Positions 53,144 to 62,440 of a DNA stretch of 64,000 nt are shown one piece after another; within the stretch, counting starts at the first letter, position 1, and every line of letters begins with the position of its first letter. Source of the DNA: Pseudomonadota bacterium (GTDB taxonomy: Bacteria > Pseudomonadota > Alphaproteobacteria > Rhizobiales > Hyphomicrobiaceae); assembly GCA_018242215.1 (NCBI GenBank), contig JAFECG010000018.1, positions 1 to 64,000 of the forward strand, written 5' to 3'. The notes below the pieces were generated by a model. It searched no databases. It worked only from the letters and a program-made list of their open reading frames with translations, and was not told the origin of the DNA. The translations under genes were made by a program, and so were the position numbers.

Positions 53144-54255
53144 TGTGCGGTCTTACGGACGGCGGGAAAAAGCCGAACCGACTTCAGCGCCATGGCCGGC
53201 TTTTCGATGAAATGCCAGGACAACGATGCCGGCAGCAGCGTGACCAAAAAGCTCACGATTGCCTGGGCCAACGGTGCCCAACCCGGCAAGAGCACAATGG
53301 TCATCTGCTGGATTGGATAGGCATAGATATAAATCCCATAAGAATAGTCCGGGAGCGCGTCCAACTTCCGAAGTGCTCCGTTCGCTCGAAAAGCCATCCA
53401 CAACGTCAAGAAGGAGATCGAAGCGGCGGCGAAGATCGTGTCCACGGAGGAATGGGCCAGAGCGACCGCAAGCACTAGCGTGACGAGCACTGCAAGAAAG
53501 TTAGGAGCACTTCGTTTGCTGGCTTGAAACCACGCTCCTATTGAAAATGGGATAAACAGCGTCAGGAAGTTACTCGCCTGCACTAGAATTGGGTGTTCGA
53601 GCACCGTCGGAAGCGCGTATCCGATCGCACAAGCAAAGCCGCAGGCGATGATTGCGCCCGCAGCATTTATCCCGGCTCGATGTGATACGACATTCACGAC
53701 AAATAGCGTGAAGTAGCTCGCAACCTCATACCGCAATGTCCACAGTGAACCATTCGCATATTTGACGACGTTGCCCTGGAATGCTCCGGGAAGGGAATAT
53801 TCCGTCGCCAGCAATGTTCCCGATCCGAATATGTAGCGAAGCGTCTGATGGTTGGTGAAATAAGCGCTGAAGCTCAGCGTCGAAAACGCAGCGACGACTA
53901 CCGCAGTCACGGTCGTGCAGACAATCAGACCGGGAAAGATCCGCAGGAAACGCGCTTGCCAGAATTCCGGGGCCGGGCGGCGGTGCGCCGACGCGTTGAT
54001 CAAATATCCACTTATCGTGAAGAACATCACGACGGCGGTCCAGCCAAGGTCCAATCCAGTGAAATGGGTATAGATGCCTTGAAAGTCGCGTAATCCGTAC
54101 GCATGCGCGAGGATAACGGAGCACGCGGCGATCCAGCGCAACGCTTGAAAGTTATTCGCGTGCCGAACCGAACGTGGCGGCTGCACATCCCGATACGCTC
54201 CCTGTGCGGAACGATCGGATTGCTCGCTTAAGATGGGGAATTTTTTCAAAGCCAA
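53140..54255 (-). CDS. Acyltransferase 3 family membrane protein
   Basis: A 371-residue polytopic protein. FQALRWIAACSVILAHAYGL near residue 34 contains the family's first helix with the catalytic histidine, and about ten hydrophobic segments follow. Such proteins acetylate or succinylate exopolysaccharides and other glycans. The gene overlaps the GH5 gene by 4 bp, so both products probably act on the same polymer. Confidence 0.88.
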   Translation of the reverse strand: MALKKFPILSEQSDRSAQGAYRDVQPPRSVRHANNFQALRWIAACSVILAHAYGLRDFQGIYTHFTGLDLGWTAVVMFFTISGYLINASAHRRPAPEFWQARFLRIFPGLIVCTTVTAVVVAAFSTLSFSAYFTNHQTLRYIFGSGTLLATEYSLPGAFQGNVVKYANGSLWTLRYEVASYFTLFVVNVVSHRAGINAAGAIIACGFACAIGYALPTVLEHPILVQASNFLTLFIPFSIGAWFQASKRSAPNFLAVLVTLVLAVALAHSSVDTIFAAASISFLTLWMAFRANGALRKLDALPDYSYGIYIYAYPIQQMTIVLLPGWAPLAQAIVSFLVTLLPASLSWHFIEKPAMALKSVRLFPAVRKTAQ

Positions 54256-54795
54256 CCGCGCCTGCTCACTTTGTGGTCATAGCGGAGGATGCGCAAATTC
54301 GTGCGCGCGTTCAAAACTCTTTACGAAACCGATTAGACAGAATTTAGGGGAACGAGCGAATGTGGCGTTTCGGCTCAGCAGTCTTCGATGGTGTCTGCCC
54401 CCTCGTGTTTTTCAGGTGGTGATAAGCCGCGCGTTCTCTCGCACACCGAATGTGCTCGAAACATCGCGAAGCCGAACGACGCGATTGAGCGAGCCTCCAG
54501 CGTGTTGGAAGCTGGCGCCGAATTGGTTTGACATCTTGGAGTGCGAGTTTCGCCGTAGTGCTGGATTTGTGTTCGGTCAAAACGGCACTGCAAGTATTTT
54601 GAATATTTCGCAATTGGGAACCGGCCTTGATGAGGCGCGAGCTGGTGCGGCGCGATCGTAGGCTCAAGAGCCGTGGCTTCTAATGCCGATTTGAATATTC
54701 TTCCAAGATTGGGTGTATTCTCGCTGGTGGTGCATTGACCGGCTGGGATCCTCCTGTTGGGGCAATCCTGCGGGCCTAAGCGCAAGGTAAAGCAA
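54256..54795. other. Intergenic region without recognisable gene
   Basis: About 540 bp between the acyltransferase and PPK2 genes. A plus-strand open frame at 54233-54661 overlaps the acyltransferase start and has no ribosome binding site or family resemblance. It must contain the divergent promoters. Confidence 0.4.
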
Positions 54796-55641
54796 ATGGA
54801 CTACCGAAAACACTTTCGCGTTGAGCCTGGCCGCAGGATCCGGCTCGCGGAGCGAGACGCGTCCGATACCGGCAAGCATGGCTCTCGCAAGGATGCGGAC
54901 CCCGAGATACAAAAATATGTGCAGCGCATGGATGAGCTGCAATATCTGCTCTTTGCAGACGGCAACCAATCTTTGCTCATCGTCCTTCAGGGGCTCGATG
55001 CGGCCGGCAAGGATGGCACGATACGACACCTTTTTACGGGTATGGATCCGCAAGGGACCTTGGTCGCCAGCTTCAAGCAGCCGAGCAAAGAAGAATTGGC
55101 GCACGATTTCCTCTGGCGAGCACATCTGCGGGCTCCGAGCAAAGGCCAAGTGGTGATCTTCAATCGGTCGCATTATGAGGACGTTCTTGTCGTACGCGTT
55201 CACAACCTTGTCCCGCAATCGGTGTGGTCAAAGCGATATGCGCTGATCAACGATTTCGAGAATATGCTCCGCCGCAATGGGACGCATGTGCTCAAATTTT
55301 ACCTGCACATCAGCCCAGAAGAACAGCTCAAGCGATTCAAGAAGCGATTGGAGGACCGGTCGCGACAGTGGAAGATCAGCGAGAGTGACTATCTGGAACG
55401 TGAGCTTTGGCCCAAATATGCCGCGGCTTACGAGGATGTTTTTGCGGAGACGAGCATGGACCATGCTCCGTGGTACATCATCCCATCGAACCACAAATGG
55501 TTTCGCAATCTCGCGATCTCACAGATCATTGCCAGAACGATGGATGAGATCGGACTGAAGCTGCCCCCGACACATGTGGATATTGCGGACATCCGGCGCA
55601 GATATCACGCCGCGGAAGATGGCGAGCGGGAATCGTCGTAA
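54796..55641 (+). CDS. ppk2: Polyphosphate kinase 2 (PPK2 family)
   Basis: A 281-residue enzyme that phosphorylates nucleoside mono- or diphosphates with polyphosphate. LQGLDAAGKDGTIRHLFTG near residue 70 is the Walker A region and FNRSHYEDVLVVRV near 127 the Walker B region. RWKISESDYLERELWPKYAAAYEDVF lies in the lid. The motif pattern is closest to class III, which acts on both AMP and ADP, but class is not certain from sequence alone. ATG 54796 is chosen over ATG 54757 because conserved sequence begins nearby and AAGGTAAAG precedes it. Confidence 0.9.
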   Translation: MDYRKHFRVEPGRRIRLAERDASDTGKHGSRKDADPEIQKYVQRMDELQYLLFADGNQSLLIVLQGLDAAGKDGTIRHLFTGMDPQGTLVASFKQPSKEELAHDFLWRAHLRAPSKGQVVIFNRSHYEDVLVVRVHNLVPQSVWSKRYALINDFENMLRRNGTHVLKFYLHISPEEQLKRFKKRLEDRSRQWKISESDYLERELWPKYAAAYEDVFAETSMDHAPWYIIPSNHKWFRNLAISQIIARTMDEIGLKLPPTHVDIADIRRRYHAAEDGERESS

Positions 55642-55721
55642 GGACCGGTGACCGAGACTGTACCGCATAACTTCTTTCATGCGGCACAAACTTTCCGCAC
55701 GCTGACGTAACGGTTGTCCGA

Positions 55722-56663
55722 ATGCCGAAGTTCATCATCACCATTTGCACGGCCAAGCGGCCGAAGATGCTTTCTGCGGCGCTCGATTCGCTTGCCAAGC
55801 TTTCGTTTCCTGACGGTGGGGCTCTTTGCCTCTTGATCATTGAGAACGACAGTCATGCGCGGTCGGCGGACGTCATCGAGACATTTAAAAAAATCTCGCC
55901 GTTTCCTGTCGCTCATGCCGTCGAGCCGAAGATCGGGATTCCGTTTGCGCGCAATCGCGCGCTTGAAGAGGCGTTGGCACTCGGCGCCGATTGGATCGCG
56001 ATGATCGATGACGATGAACTTGTGGAGGCGGACTGGCTCGTCACGCTTTATAATGGTTCTTCGGCGTTCAACGCCGAGGTCGCTACCGGGCCTGTGAAGC
56101 AGATCGCTGACGGTGCGCCGCCTCTCTGGTGGAAGCCGGTGGCCGATTCGCGCGACGTCACCGGTGAATTGCGGCGCGATGCTTATACGAACAACGTTCT
56201 CTTCTCATCGCGGCTCGTCGCAAAGGACGGGCTTAATCTCAGGTTTGATGTCCGCTTCATGTACGGTGCAGAAGACCTGGACTTCTTCCGCCGCGCCTAC
56301 GACAGAGGCGTACGCATCGTCAGCGTCGCAGAGGCGGCCGTGATCGAAGTCGTTCCGGCAGCGCGCCTTGTCTTGAAGCGATATTTGGAGCGCAATTCGA
56401 TGATTGCGGCGTCCAACTCATTCTTCCGTGTCGTCCATCATGGACGGATAAAAGCTTTTCAGAGTCGCCTTCCAGGCATTATCCGGCGTTTGTTCACGGG
56501 TCTTCTTCTTATCATCGTTGGTGCGATCGTTTGGCTCTTTGCCAGAACCCTTGGAGAAAAGATGGTCGTGAAGGGCGCCTCGGGCCTGGCGAAGGCAATT
56601 GGGAGTTTTTCAGGGTTATTCGGAAGAGCTTCCAACTACTACGCTCGCGTCGACGGAGCCTAG
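55722..56663 (+). CDS. Family 2 glycosyltransferase
   Basis: A 313-residue GT-A fold transferase: ITICTAKRPKML at the N-terminus, GIPFARNRALEEAL and the metal-binding MIDDDEL near residue 95, and GAEDLDFFRRAYDRG further on, the ED motif used as catalytic base. One hydrophobic segment (GLLLIIVGAIVWLFA) near residue 260 anchors it. It is likely to act at the membrane on a lipid-linked or secreted glycan. Confidence 0.87.
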   Translation: MPKFIITICTAKRPKMLSAALDSLAKLSFPDGGALCLLIIENDSHARSADVIETFKKISPFPVAHAVEPKIGIPFARNRALEEALALGADWIAMIDDDELVEADWLVTLYNGSSAFNAEVATGPVKQIADGAPPLWWKPVADSRDVTGELRRDAYTNNVLFSSRLVAKDGLNLRFDVRFMYGAEDLDFFRRAYDRGVRIVSVAEAAVIEVVPAARLVLKRYLERNSMIAASNSFFRVVHHGRIKAFQSRLPGIIRRLFTGLLLIIVGAIVWLFARTLGEKMVVKGASGLAKAIGSFSGLFGRASNYYARVDGA

Positions 56664-56747
56664 CGCCACTGCATTGCCGATGGAAAGAGTTGCCGCTATC
56701 GACGCGGTCTTAGTTCATTCTGAGTTCGACCGCGCGGCGGAATTGGG

Positions 56748-59168
56748 TCATGCGTCGACTTTGCCGGAGCCGGCATCGGCCGGATTGTTTTCCAGGCCTG
56801 CCGCAATCGCGTCGTCGACGCGTTCTAGCCAGATGAATTCCAAGCGATTGCGCGCATCTTCGGGGATGTCATCGTAGTCGCGTCGGTTTCGGGCAGGCAG
56901 CATCACGCGCGTGATTCCTGCGGCGGCTGCCGCGACGACCTTTTCCTTGATGCCGCCGACCGGCAACACGAGCCCGCGAAGCGAAATTTCGCCAGTCATC
57001 GCCGTGTCGTTGCGGATCGTACGATTGATGAGGAGCGAGGCGAGAGCCATGAACATGGCGACGCCGGCGCTCGGGCCGTCCTTCGGCGTTGCGCCCGCCG
57101 GTACATGAACGTGGATATCGTTCCGTTCGAAGACGATCGGGTCTATGCCGAGGGATGCGGCACGGCTCTTGACGAGCGTCATCGCGGCTTGGGCGCTTTC
57201 GCGCATGACGTCGCCCAACTGACCCGTCAAGATCAGGCCGCCTTTTCCGGGTGCGCGTGTTGCTTCGATGAAAAGAATATCACCGCCGACCGGTGTCCAG
57301 GCGAGGCCCGTCGCGACGCCAGGCACGCTTGTTCGCATGGCGACTTCGTTTTCGAAGCGCGGCTGTCCAAGCACTTTTGCTACGTCATCGACGCCGATAT
57401 CGACATGTGCCGTGCTATTCTCTGCGATCCGAACCGCGGCGTGGCGGAATACCTGTCCGATTTCGCGCTCGAGGTTTCGGACGCCGGCTTCGCGCGTGTA
57501 GCCGCGAATGATCGTCGTCAACGCGCTGTCGTCGATTTGCACTTGCTCGGGTTTGAGGCCGTTCGCTTCGAGCTGGCGTTTCACAAGATAGCGGCGTGCG
57601 ATCTGAAGCTTCTCGGATTCGGTATAGCCTGCGAGACTGATGATCTCCATGCGGTCGCGGAGCGGCCCCGGTATCGTGTCGAGCATGTTTGCTGTGGCGA
57701 TGAAGACGACGCGGCTCAGGTCGAACGGCACCCCGAGATAGTTGTCGCGGAAGGTGTTGTTCTGCTCGGGGTCCAGCACCTCAAGCATCGCCGCCGACGG
57801 ATCGCCCTGAATGCCGCGACCCATCTTGTCGATCTCATCGAGCATCATCACGCAATTGCGTGCGCCGGCTTTCTTGATGCCCTGGATGATGTTTCCGGGA
57901 AGCGCGCCGACGTAGGTGCGGCGATGGCCGCGGATTTCAGCCTCGTCGTGGACACCGCCAAGGCTGACACGGACGAAGGGGCGGCCCATGGCGCGCGCGA
58001 TCGATTGGCCGAGCGAGGTTTTGCCAACGCCTGGCGGGCCGACGAAGCACAGAATCGGTGCCTTGCCTTGCGGTGCGAGTTTGCGAACCGCGAGATATTC
58101 GATGATGCGGGTCTTGATTTTTTCGAGGCCGAAATGGTCTTCATCGAGAATGCGGCGCGCCTCTGCGATGTCGATCGGCTTTTCTTCGGGCAGGCTCCAC
58201 GGCAGCTCAACCAGCCAGTCGATGTAAGTGCGGATCATGCCCGCTTCGCCCGCAGCTTCAGGCATCCGCTGATAGCGGGCAAGTTCCTTCTTCGCCTGTT
58301 GCTCCACCTCGGGCGGCATCTTTGCTTTGGCGATCGCCTCCGTCAGTTCCGCGACTTCCTGGGATTTGCCATCGCTTTCGCCAAGCTGGCGCTGAATGGC
58401 CGCCATCTGCTCGCGAAGCACGGCTTCGCGCTGGCGTTCGTCAAAGGCGGCTTTCGTCTGGCGGCCGATTTCCGCGGTCAAGCGCATCACTTCGATGCGT
58501 TCGGCAAGAAGCTTCGAAACGCGATCGATGCGTGTCGAGATGTCGACCGTTTCGAGGATCGCCTGCTTGTCTTCAGGCGGGATGTCCATGTATCCGGCGG
58601 CGAGGTCGGCGAGTGCGGCGGGAGACGTGGCGCCCTGAATGGTTGCGATCAATTCGGGCGGCGCTTGGGGTAAAAGCTGCACCGCTTCGAGCGCCTGGTT
58701 TTGCAGGTTGCGGAAACGTGCCTCGATTTCAGTCGAACGCGTTTCCGGCTCGGGAATATGGACCACCCGCGCGACCGGAAATGGAGTTCCCGGCAGAAAA
58801 TCCAGAATGCGGATACGCTGGACGCCTTGCACGACGACGTGATGGCTCCCATCGGGGGCCGCGATGTAGCGAACGATGTTGGCCAGCGTGCCGATGCGGT
58901 GGAGATCGTCAGGGCCGGGGTCATCCTTCTCGGGGTCTCGCTGCAAGACGATGCCTATCTGGCGTTCCTCGCGAACGGCCTGCTGCACGGCCGACACGGT
59001 TTTCGGGCGCCCGATCGTGATCGGAAGAACGAGACCGGGGAACAGCACGAGCCGACGGACAGGCACTAATATCAGGGCATCCGAGGGCAAAGCGATATTC
59101 GGGGCGCCGCGGTTCTCTGGCGCCGCGTCCTCTGGCCTGGAGGCGTTCGAGTCACCGAGCATCTTCAT
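56748..59168 (-). CDS. lon: ATP-dependent protease Lon (paired with Hsp20)
   Basis: An 806-residue LonA. The N-terminal substrate-binding domain starts at ILVPVRRLVLFPGLVLPI; the AAA+ domain has Walker A GPPGVGKTSLGQ near residue 380 and Walker B MMLDEIDKM; the protease domain has the catalytic Ser in KDGPSAGVAMF and Lys in GGIKEKVVAA. It lies 10 bp after an hsp20 gene, with GAGGG ahead of ATG 59168. Many alphaproteobacteria carry their main lon near clpX and a second one next to a small heat-shock gene, so this is probably the second copy (inferred). Confidence 0.95.
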   Translation of the reverse strand: MKMLGDSNASRPEDAAPENRGAPNIALPSDALILVPVRRLVLFPGLVLPITIGRPKTVSAVQQAVREERQIGIVLQRDPEKDDPGPDDLHRIGTLANIVRYIAAPDGSHHVVVQGVQRIRILDFLPGTPFPVARVVHIPEPETRSTEIEARFRNLQNQALEAVQLLPQAPPELIATIQGATSPAALADLAAGYMDIPPEDKQAILETVDISTRIDRVSKLLAERIEVMRLTAEIGRQTKAAFDERQREAVLREQMAAIQRQLGESDGKSQEVAELTEAIAKAKMPPEVEQQAKKELARYQRMPEAAGEAGMIRTYIDWLVELPWSLPEEKPIDIAEARRILDEDHFGLEKIKTRIIEYLAVRKLAPQGKAPILCFVGPPGVGKTSLGQSIARAMGRPFVRVSLGGVHDEAEIRGHRRTYVGALPGNIIQGIKKAGARNCVMMLDEIDKMGRGIQGDPSAAMLEVLDPEQNNTFRDNYLGVPFDLSRVVFIATANMLDTIPGPLRDRMEIISLAGYTESEKLQIARRYLVKRQLEANGLKPEQVQIDDSALTTIIRGYTREAGVRNLEREIGQVFRHAAVRIAENSTAHVDIGVDDVAKVLGQPRFENEVAMRTSVPGVATGLAWTPVGGDILFIEATRAPGKGGLILTGQLGDVMRESAQAAMTLVKSRAASLGIDPIVFERNDIHVHVPAGATPKDGPSAGVAMFMALASLLINRTIRNDTAMTGEISLRGLVLPVGGIKEKVVAAAAAGITRVMLPARNRRDYDDIPEDARNRLEFIWLERVDDAIAAGLENNPADAGSGKVDA

Positions 59169-59178
59169 CCGCGATCCC

Positions 59179-59586
59179 TCAACCAGCCTTGGTCAGTGAA
59201 AAGACAAGACAACCATTCTGAACGAATTGCTTCACGGCATAACGTCCGGCTGGCAGTTGGAGCCGGCGTTCGAAGCGTCCCTGAGGCAATTCGAGGCGAT
59301 GGATAATCGCGTCGCGAAGCTCTTTCGGAAGGATGCGTCTGCCGGAGACGGTAAGAACGCCATTCTCGATTGACGCCGTGACGTGCTCCGGATCGACGCC
59401 GGGCAACGCAACGAAAACGAGGATCTCGCGCTCTGTTTCCAGGACGTCTATCGGGGGTTCCCAGCACGGTTCGTTCGGCGCTCCGGAAGGCTGCAATCGG
59501 AAAAACTGCCGATGCATCCGCTCGGCGCGTGCCAACGTTTCGACGGCTTCCGACAACATCCAGCTCATCGGGTCTCTATTCGCCAT
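59179..59586 (-). CDS. Hsp20 family small heat-shock protein
   Basis: A 135-residue alpha-crystallin-domain chaperone. EREILVFVALPGVDPEHVTASI and GVLTVSGRRILP are the usual beta-strand landmarks, and LELPQGRFERRLQLPAGRYAV the second half. It holds unfolding proteins, here next to a protease. Tight linkage to lon suggests coupled refolding and degradation under stress. No clear sigma-32 promoter is visible upstream. Confidence 0.9.
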   Translation of the reverse strand: MANRDPMSWMLSEAVETLARAERMHRQFFRLQPSGAPNEPCWEPPIDVLETEREILVFVALPGVDPEHVTASIENGVLTVSGRRILPKELRDAIIHRLELPQGRFERRLQLPAGRYAVKQFVQNGCLVFSLTKAG

Positions 59587-59739
59587 ACTCTTTTCCTTGC
59601 GGATCGATCCGTCGAGATTGCTTGCCGTCGAGGATATTTAGCGCGTTATATCTGATCTGTCGTCAGGCCGGCCACCACTGTAGGCAGGCGCCCCAGAAGA
59701 CCTAGGCGTGCCTTCGCAAATGACAACAGGCATTTTTGA

Positions 59740-60138
59740 TTACTGCACGCGCGGGGGTTCCTGGTGGTCATCGCGAAAGAACTTTCGGGCGAGCGCGAGC
59801 ACTTCGCCATCGGTCGGATGATCGAGTGTCTCGACACCCTTGATCTTCGCCTTCAGGGCCGGGGTGTGACGCCCGATGTGGTTCACCAACTCGGTCTTTT
59901 CGTTGGCGGGTCCCGTCACGAGGATCGCACCGGCGTCCGACACGGCGTCCGCGACGCGCTGCAGAAAATCTTGATCTTCGCTGGCGTGGCCGCTGCCGAT
60001 GCTATTCGCCTTGTGATGAATGTGGCGGACAGGGTCCTTGGGCCGGATGACGATCTCATCGGAGTCCGACGCGCTGAAATGAAAGACGCGTGCTTCGTGG
60101 TGGTCGATCCAGACGACGGCGTGATAATGACCTGACAT
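59740..60138 (-). CDS. Small eRF1-like (translational machinery) protein
   Basis: A 132-residue protein: HYHAVVWIDHHEARVFHF at the N-terminus, FLQRVADAVSDAGAILVTGPANEK in the middle and a helical TDGEVLALARKFFRDD tail. This layout resembles a single domain of the bacterial eRF1-like family, often annotated translational machinery protein; its function is unknown. I chose ATG 60138; ATG 60168 adds ten residues. It lies about 150 bp upstream of hsp20 on the same strand. Confidence 0.6.
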   Translation of the reverse strand: MSGHYHAVVWIDHHEARVFHFSASDSDEIVIRPKDPVRHIHHKANSIGSGHASEDQDFLQRVADAVSDAGAILVTGPANEKTELVNHIGRHTPALKAKIKGVETLDHPTDGEVLALARKFFRDDHQEPPRVQ

Positions 60139-60219
60139 ATATTCTCCAAGGAACGGACTTGCGGACATTTTCGTTCGCGCACAATTGCCTGCTCTCAGCG
60201 GGAAATCGTTTGCGCTTTG

Positions 60220-61011
60220 TCAAAGTCCCGAGGAGGCCTGACCGTCAAGGCTCTTTTTGTGTTTCTTTGCCGAACTCTTTTTCTTCGCGATTTTCTTCGA
60301 TTTGCTGGCTGTTTTCTTTTTTGCTGACAGCCCCGGCTTTGCCTTCGTACCTGCTTTCGCCGTCGCCTTGCCTTTCCCGCCGGATGTTTTGACTTTGTGC
60401 GTCGCGACAGCTGACGGCGTCGCGGTTGCAACTTTGGCTTTCTTGCGCTTCGTCTTTGCGGTTTTGACCTTTGTGCCGGGCTTATGTGCCTTGGTCGTTT
60501 TCACCGCCTTTGCCGCCGCACCGGACTTGGCGGTGGCATGTTTCCGGGGTTCCTCGGCCGATGCCGCGGCTTTCTTCGATTTCGTCTTCTTTTTCTCTGC
60601 CTTCTTCGTTTTGGCGCTCTTGGTGTTCACGTCCTTCGGATCGAGCGCATCGCCCCGCGCGACCTTTTCGGACTTTGCGGATTGTTCCAGCTTCTTCGGC
60701 TTTTCGGCGGCGGATTTCGCAGCGTTGTGGCGCTCGACATCCTGTTTCGTGATCTCACCGTCTTCGACGAGCGCAACGAGGCACGGCGCCGACAGATCTT
60801 CGCCGACGTTCCGCATGCATTGCCGCAGTTCGTCGCTGCCGACCGCGAATTGGCTGCAATGCTGGAAATAGTCATTGCGGCAGGCGCTCTTCACCCGATC
60901 GCTGACAGCATAGGCATTGGCGCTTGAAAGCAACGCAACCGCGAACACTGCGCCGCCGCGAATGCGGTGAAGCAATCTCATTTTCTGAATGACGACTGCG
61001 CCTACTTTCAT
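60220..61011 (-). CDS. Exported four-cysteine domain with a long Lys/Ala-rich tail
   Basis: A 263-residue precursor. A signal peptide ends near ANAYA (residue 35). The next 45 residues carry Cys44-x7-Cys52-x12-Cys65-x11-Cys77, the exact spacing found in the exported protein at 61311-61574, so the two share a domain. From about residue 105 onward the chain is a low-complexity Lys/Ala/Thr/Ser-rich tail, similar to histone H1 or basic DNA- or heparin-binding tails, yet attached to an exported protein. An alternative start is ATG 60981. Function unknown. Confidence 0.68.
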   Translation of the reverse strand: MKVGAVVIQKMRLLHRIRGGAVFAVALLSSANAYAVSDRVKSACRNDYFQHCSQFAVGSDELRQCMRNVGEDLSAPCLVALVEDGEITKQDVERHNAAKSAAEKPKKLEQSAKSEKVARGDALDPKDVNTKSAKTKKAEKKKTKSKKAAASAEEPRKHATAKSGAAAKAVKTTKAHKPGTKVKTAKTKRKKAKVATATPSAVATHKVKTSGGKGKATAKAGTKAKPGLSAKKKTASKSKKIAKKKSSAKKHKKSLDGQASSGL

Positions 61012-61310
61012 TGCAAGATGTCCGTAGTTGCTGCCCTTGCAGCCTGAACCAGAACGCGCCAAGGCCGGACAATAAAGCCTTCAGCTGGAACGGCAACGCG
61101 GCGGGAAGTTTCCGCCGAACTTATGGTTATCAACATCATAGACACCCGCGTTCACGTCGCACCCTGGATAGATGTCGCAGAGCCTCGGTTATGCCAAAGT
61201 GCTCATTATGTATCTAACGACGGAAAGCGCTTGGCTCCGACGTAGCTCTCGTGGCAATGGCCTATGATATAGATCGGATTCGAGCTGGAATCGTTTCAGG
61301 GAAGGAAGCA

Positions 61311-61574
61311 ATGAAATTAGGCAGATTGGCGCTGAACGTTGTGATTCTGGCGGGTGCGTCGGCGCTTTTGAGCACGGCCGCTTCTGCATACTCGCAGAAG
61401 GTGAAGGACGCGTGCTCGGCGGACTATGGCAGCCTTTGTTCGAAGTATAAGCAGGGCAGCGCAGAGCTTCGTCGATGCTTCGAGAGCAATCGTCGTGTTC
61501 TTTCGACGGACTGCGTCGAGGCTCTGGTAAATGCCGGAGAGGTTCCTGCGCGCTATCTGAAAAATCGACGCTAG
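61311..61574 (+). CDS. Exported four-cysteine domain protein, paralog without the basic tail
   Basis: An 87-residue precursor: signal peptide MKLGRLALNVVILAGASALL (cut near ASA), then Cys35-x7-Cys43-x12-Cys56-x11-Cys68, matching the protein at 60220-61011 in spacing and in residues such as GS-ELR-C. GGAAGGAAG precedes the ATG. It resembles the Cys-rich GLG1-type repeat (tentative). It is divergent from its long-tailed paralog with a gap of about 300 bp. Confidence 0.72.
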   Translation: MKLGRLALNVVILAGASALLSTAASAYSQKVKDACSADYGSLCSKYKQGSAELRRCFESNRRVLSTDCVEALVNAGEVPARYLKNRR

Positions 61575-61712
61575 ATCTGGAATTCGGCGCGCGGGTGTCG
61601 ATTTCGAATGCCCGCGCGATCCACAGATTAGATGTCAATCGGCAATCCTCGGCGTCGCGAAGCGTCAGGATTCGCGATAGCTTCCAAGGTACAGGCTGCC
61701 ATGGAGGTGGGG

Positions 61713-61850
61713 ATGGGCTTGCTTGACCTGCTGCGACTTCAGAAGGCCGAGGCCGAAGAGCGGCTCCATAGTCTCGAGCTGACGCCTGAAATGCGGGAAC
61801 TCGATCAGGCCTATCTTGCAGAAATCGAACGTCTGATCGCTGCGGACTGA
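61713..61850 (+). CDS. Small helical protein
   Basis: A 45-residue helical protein (MGLLDLLRLQKAEAEERLHS). GGAGGTGGGG lies just upstream of ATG 61713, so translation is plausible; ATG 61701 in the same frame is an alternative. It is not recognised. It ends about 95 bp before the CreA-like gene on the same strand. Confidence 0.5.
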   Translation: MGLLDLLRLQKAEAEERLHSLELTPEMRELDQAYLAEIERLIAAD

Positions 61851-61945
61851 GTCCTTAGCTTCGTCTCCCGTCTATTTCTTGCATGCACGTCCGTCGATGC
61901 CCACTCTCTCTCCGTACTACAGCGGTATATCGGATGGAGAGAGTG

Positions 61946-62416
61946 ATGAGATATGGCTTGTGGGCCGCCGCTTCGGTTCTTCTTGCGATCAGTGGCTCGG
62001 ATGTCCGTGCCGACGATATCGCATGCATCAGCACGACTTTTCGGCTGCTCGGTGCCAACGACAAAGTCTGCATCAGCGCTTTCGACGATCCGAAGGTCCC
62101 GGGGGTTGCTTGCCATATCAGCCAGGCGAGGACCGGAGGACTCAAAGGGACATTCGGTCTCGCGGAAGATCCTTCACGGTTTTCTATTTCCTGTCGGCAG
62201 ATCGGGCCCATCACCGTCGACATATCCAAGCTGCCCGATGACGAGAAGGTTTACTCGGAGAGCACGTCGCTGTTCTTCAAGCACACGCACGTTTTCCGGA
62301 CGATCGACAAGAAGCGCAACACGCTCATTTACGTCGCCATCAGCGATCGATTGGTCGATGGATCACCCTTCAATGCGATCTCGACAGTTCCGATCATGCC
62401 GTGGAGTGACCGCTGA
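61946..62416 (+). CDS. creA: CreA family exported protein
   Basis: A 156-residue protein with a signal peptide (MRYGLWAAASVLLAISGS, cut near VRA). The mature part reads IACISTTFRLLGANDKVCIS, then AFDDPKVPGVACHISQARTG and LAEDPSRFSISCRQIGPI, which is the CreA signature; the function of CreA is unknown. Four cysteines form two likely disulfides. ATG 61946 follows GAGAGAG. Confidence 0.88.
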   Translation: MRYGLWAAASVLLAISGSDVRADDIACISTTFRLLGANDKVCISAFDDPKVPGVACHISQARTGGLKGTFGLAEDPSRFSISCRQIGPITVDISKLPDDEKVYSESTSLFFKHTHVFRTIDKKRNTLIYVAISDRLVDGSPFNAISTVPIMPWSDR

Positions 62417-62440
62417 TGCCCGCGTTGGCCAACTCAGGGA

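Noticed and set aside
54233-54661. Plus-strand open frame of 142 codons upstream of PPK2
   Set aside because: It begins inside the acyltransferase gene and shows no conserved protein features.
57105-58673. Long plus-strand open frame opposite lon
   Set aside because: It is the antisense shadow of a high-GC conserved gene.
59600-59611. Perfect palindrome CGGATCGATCCG near the hsp20 start
   Set aside because: Common self-complementary GATC sequence in a high-GC genome; no evidence of function.
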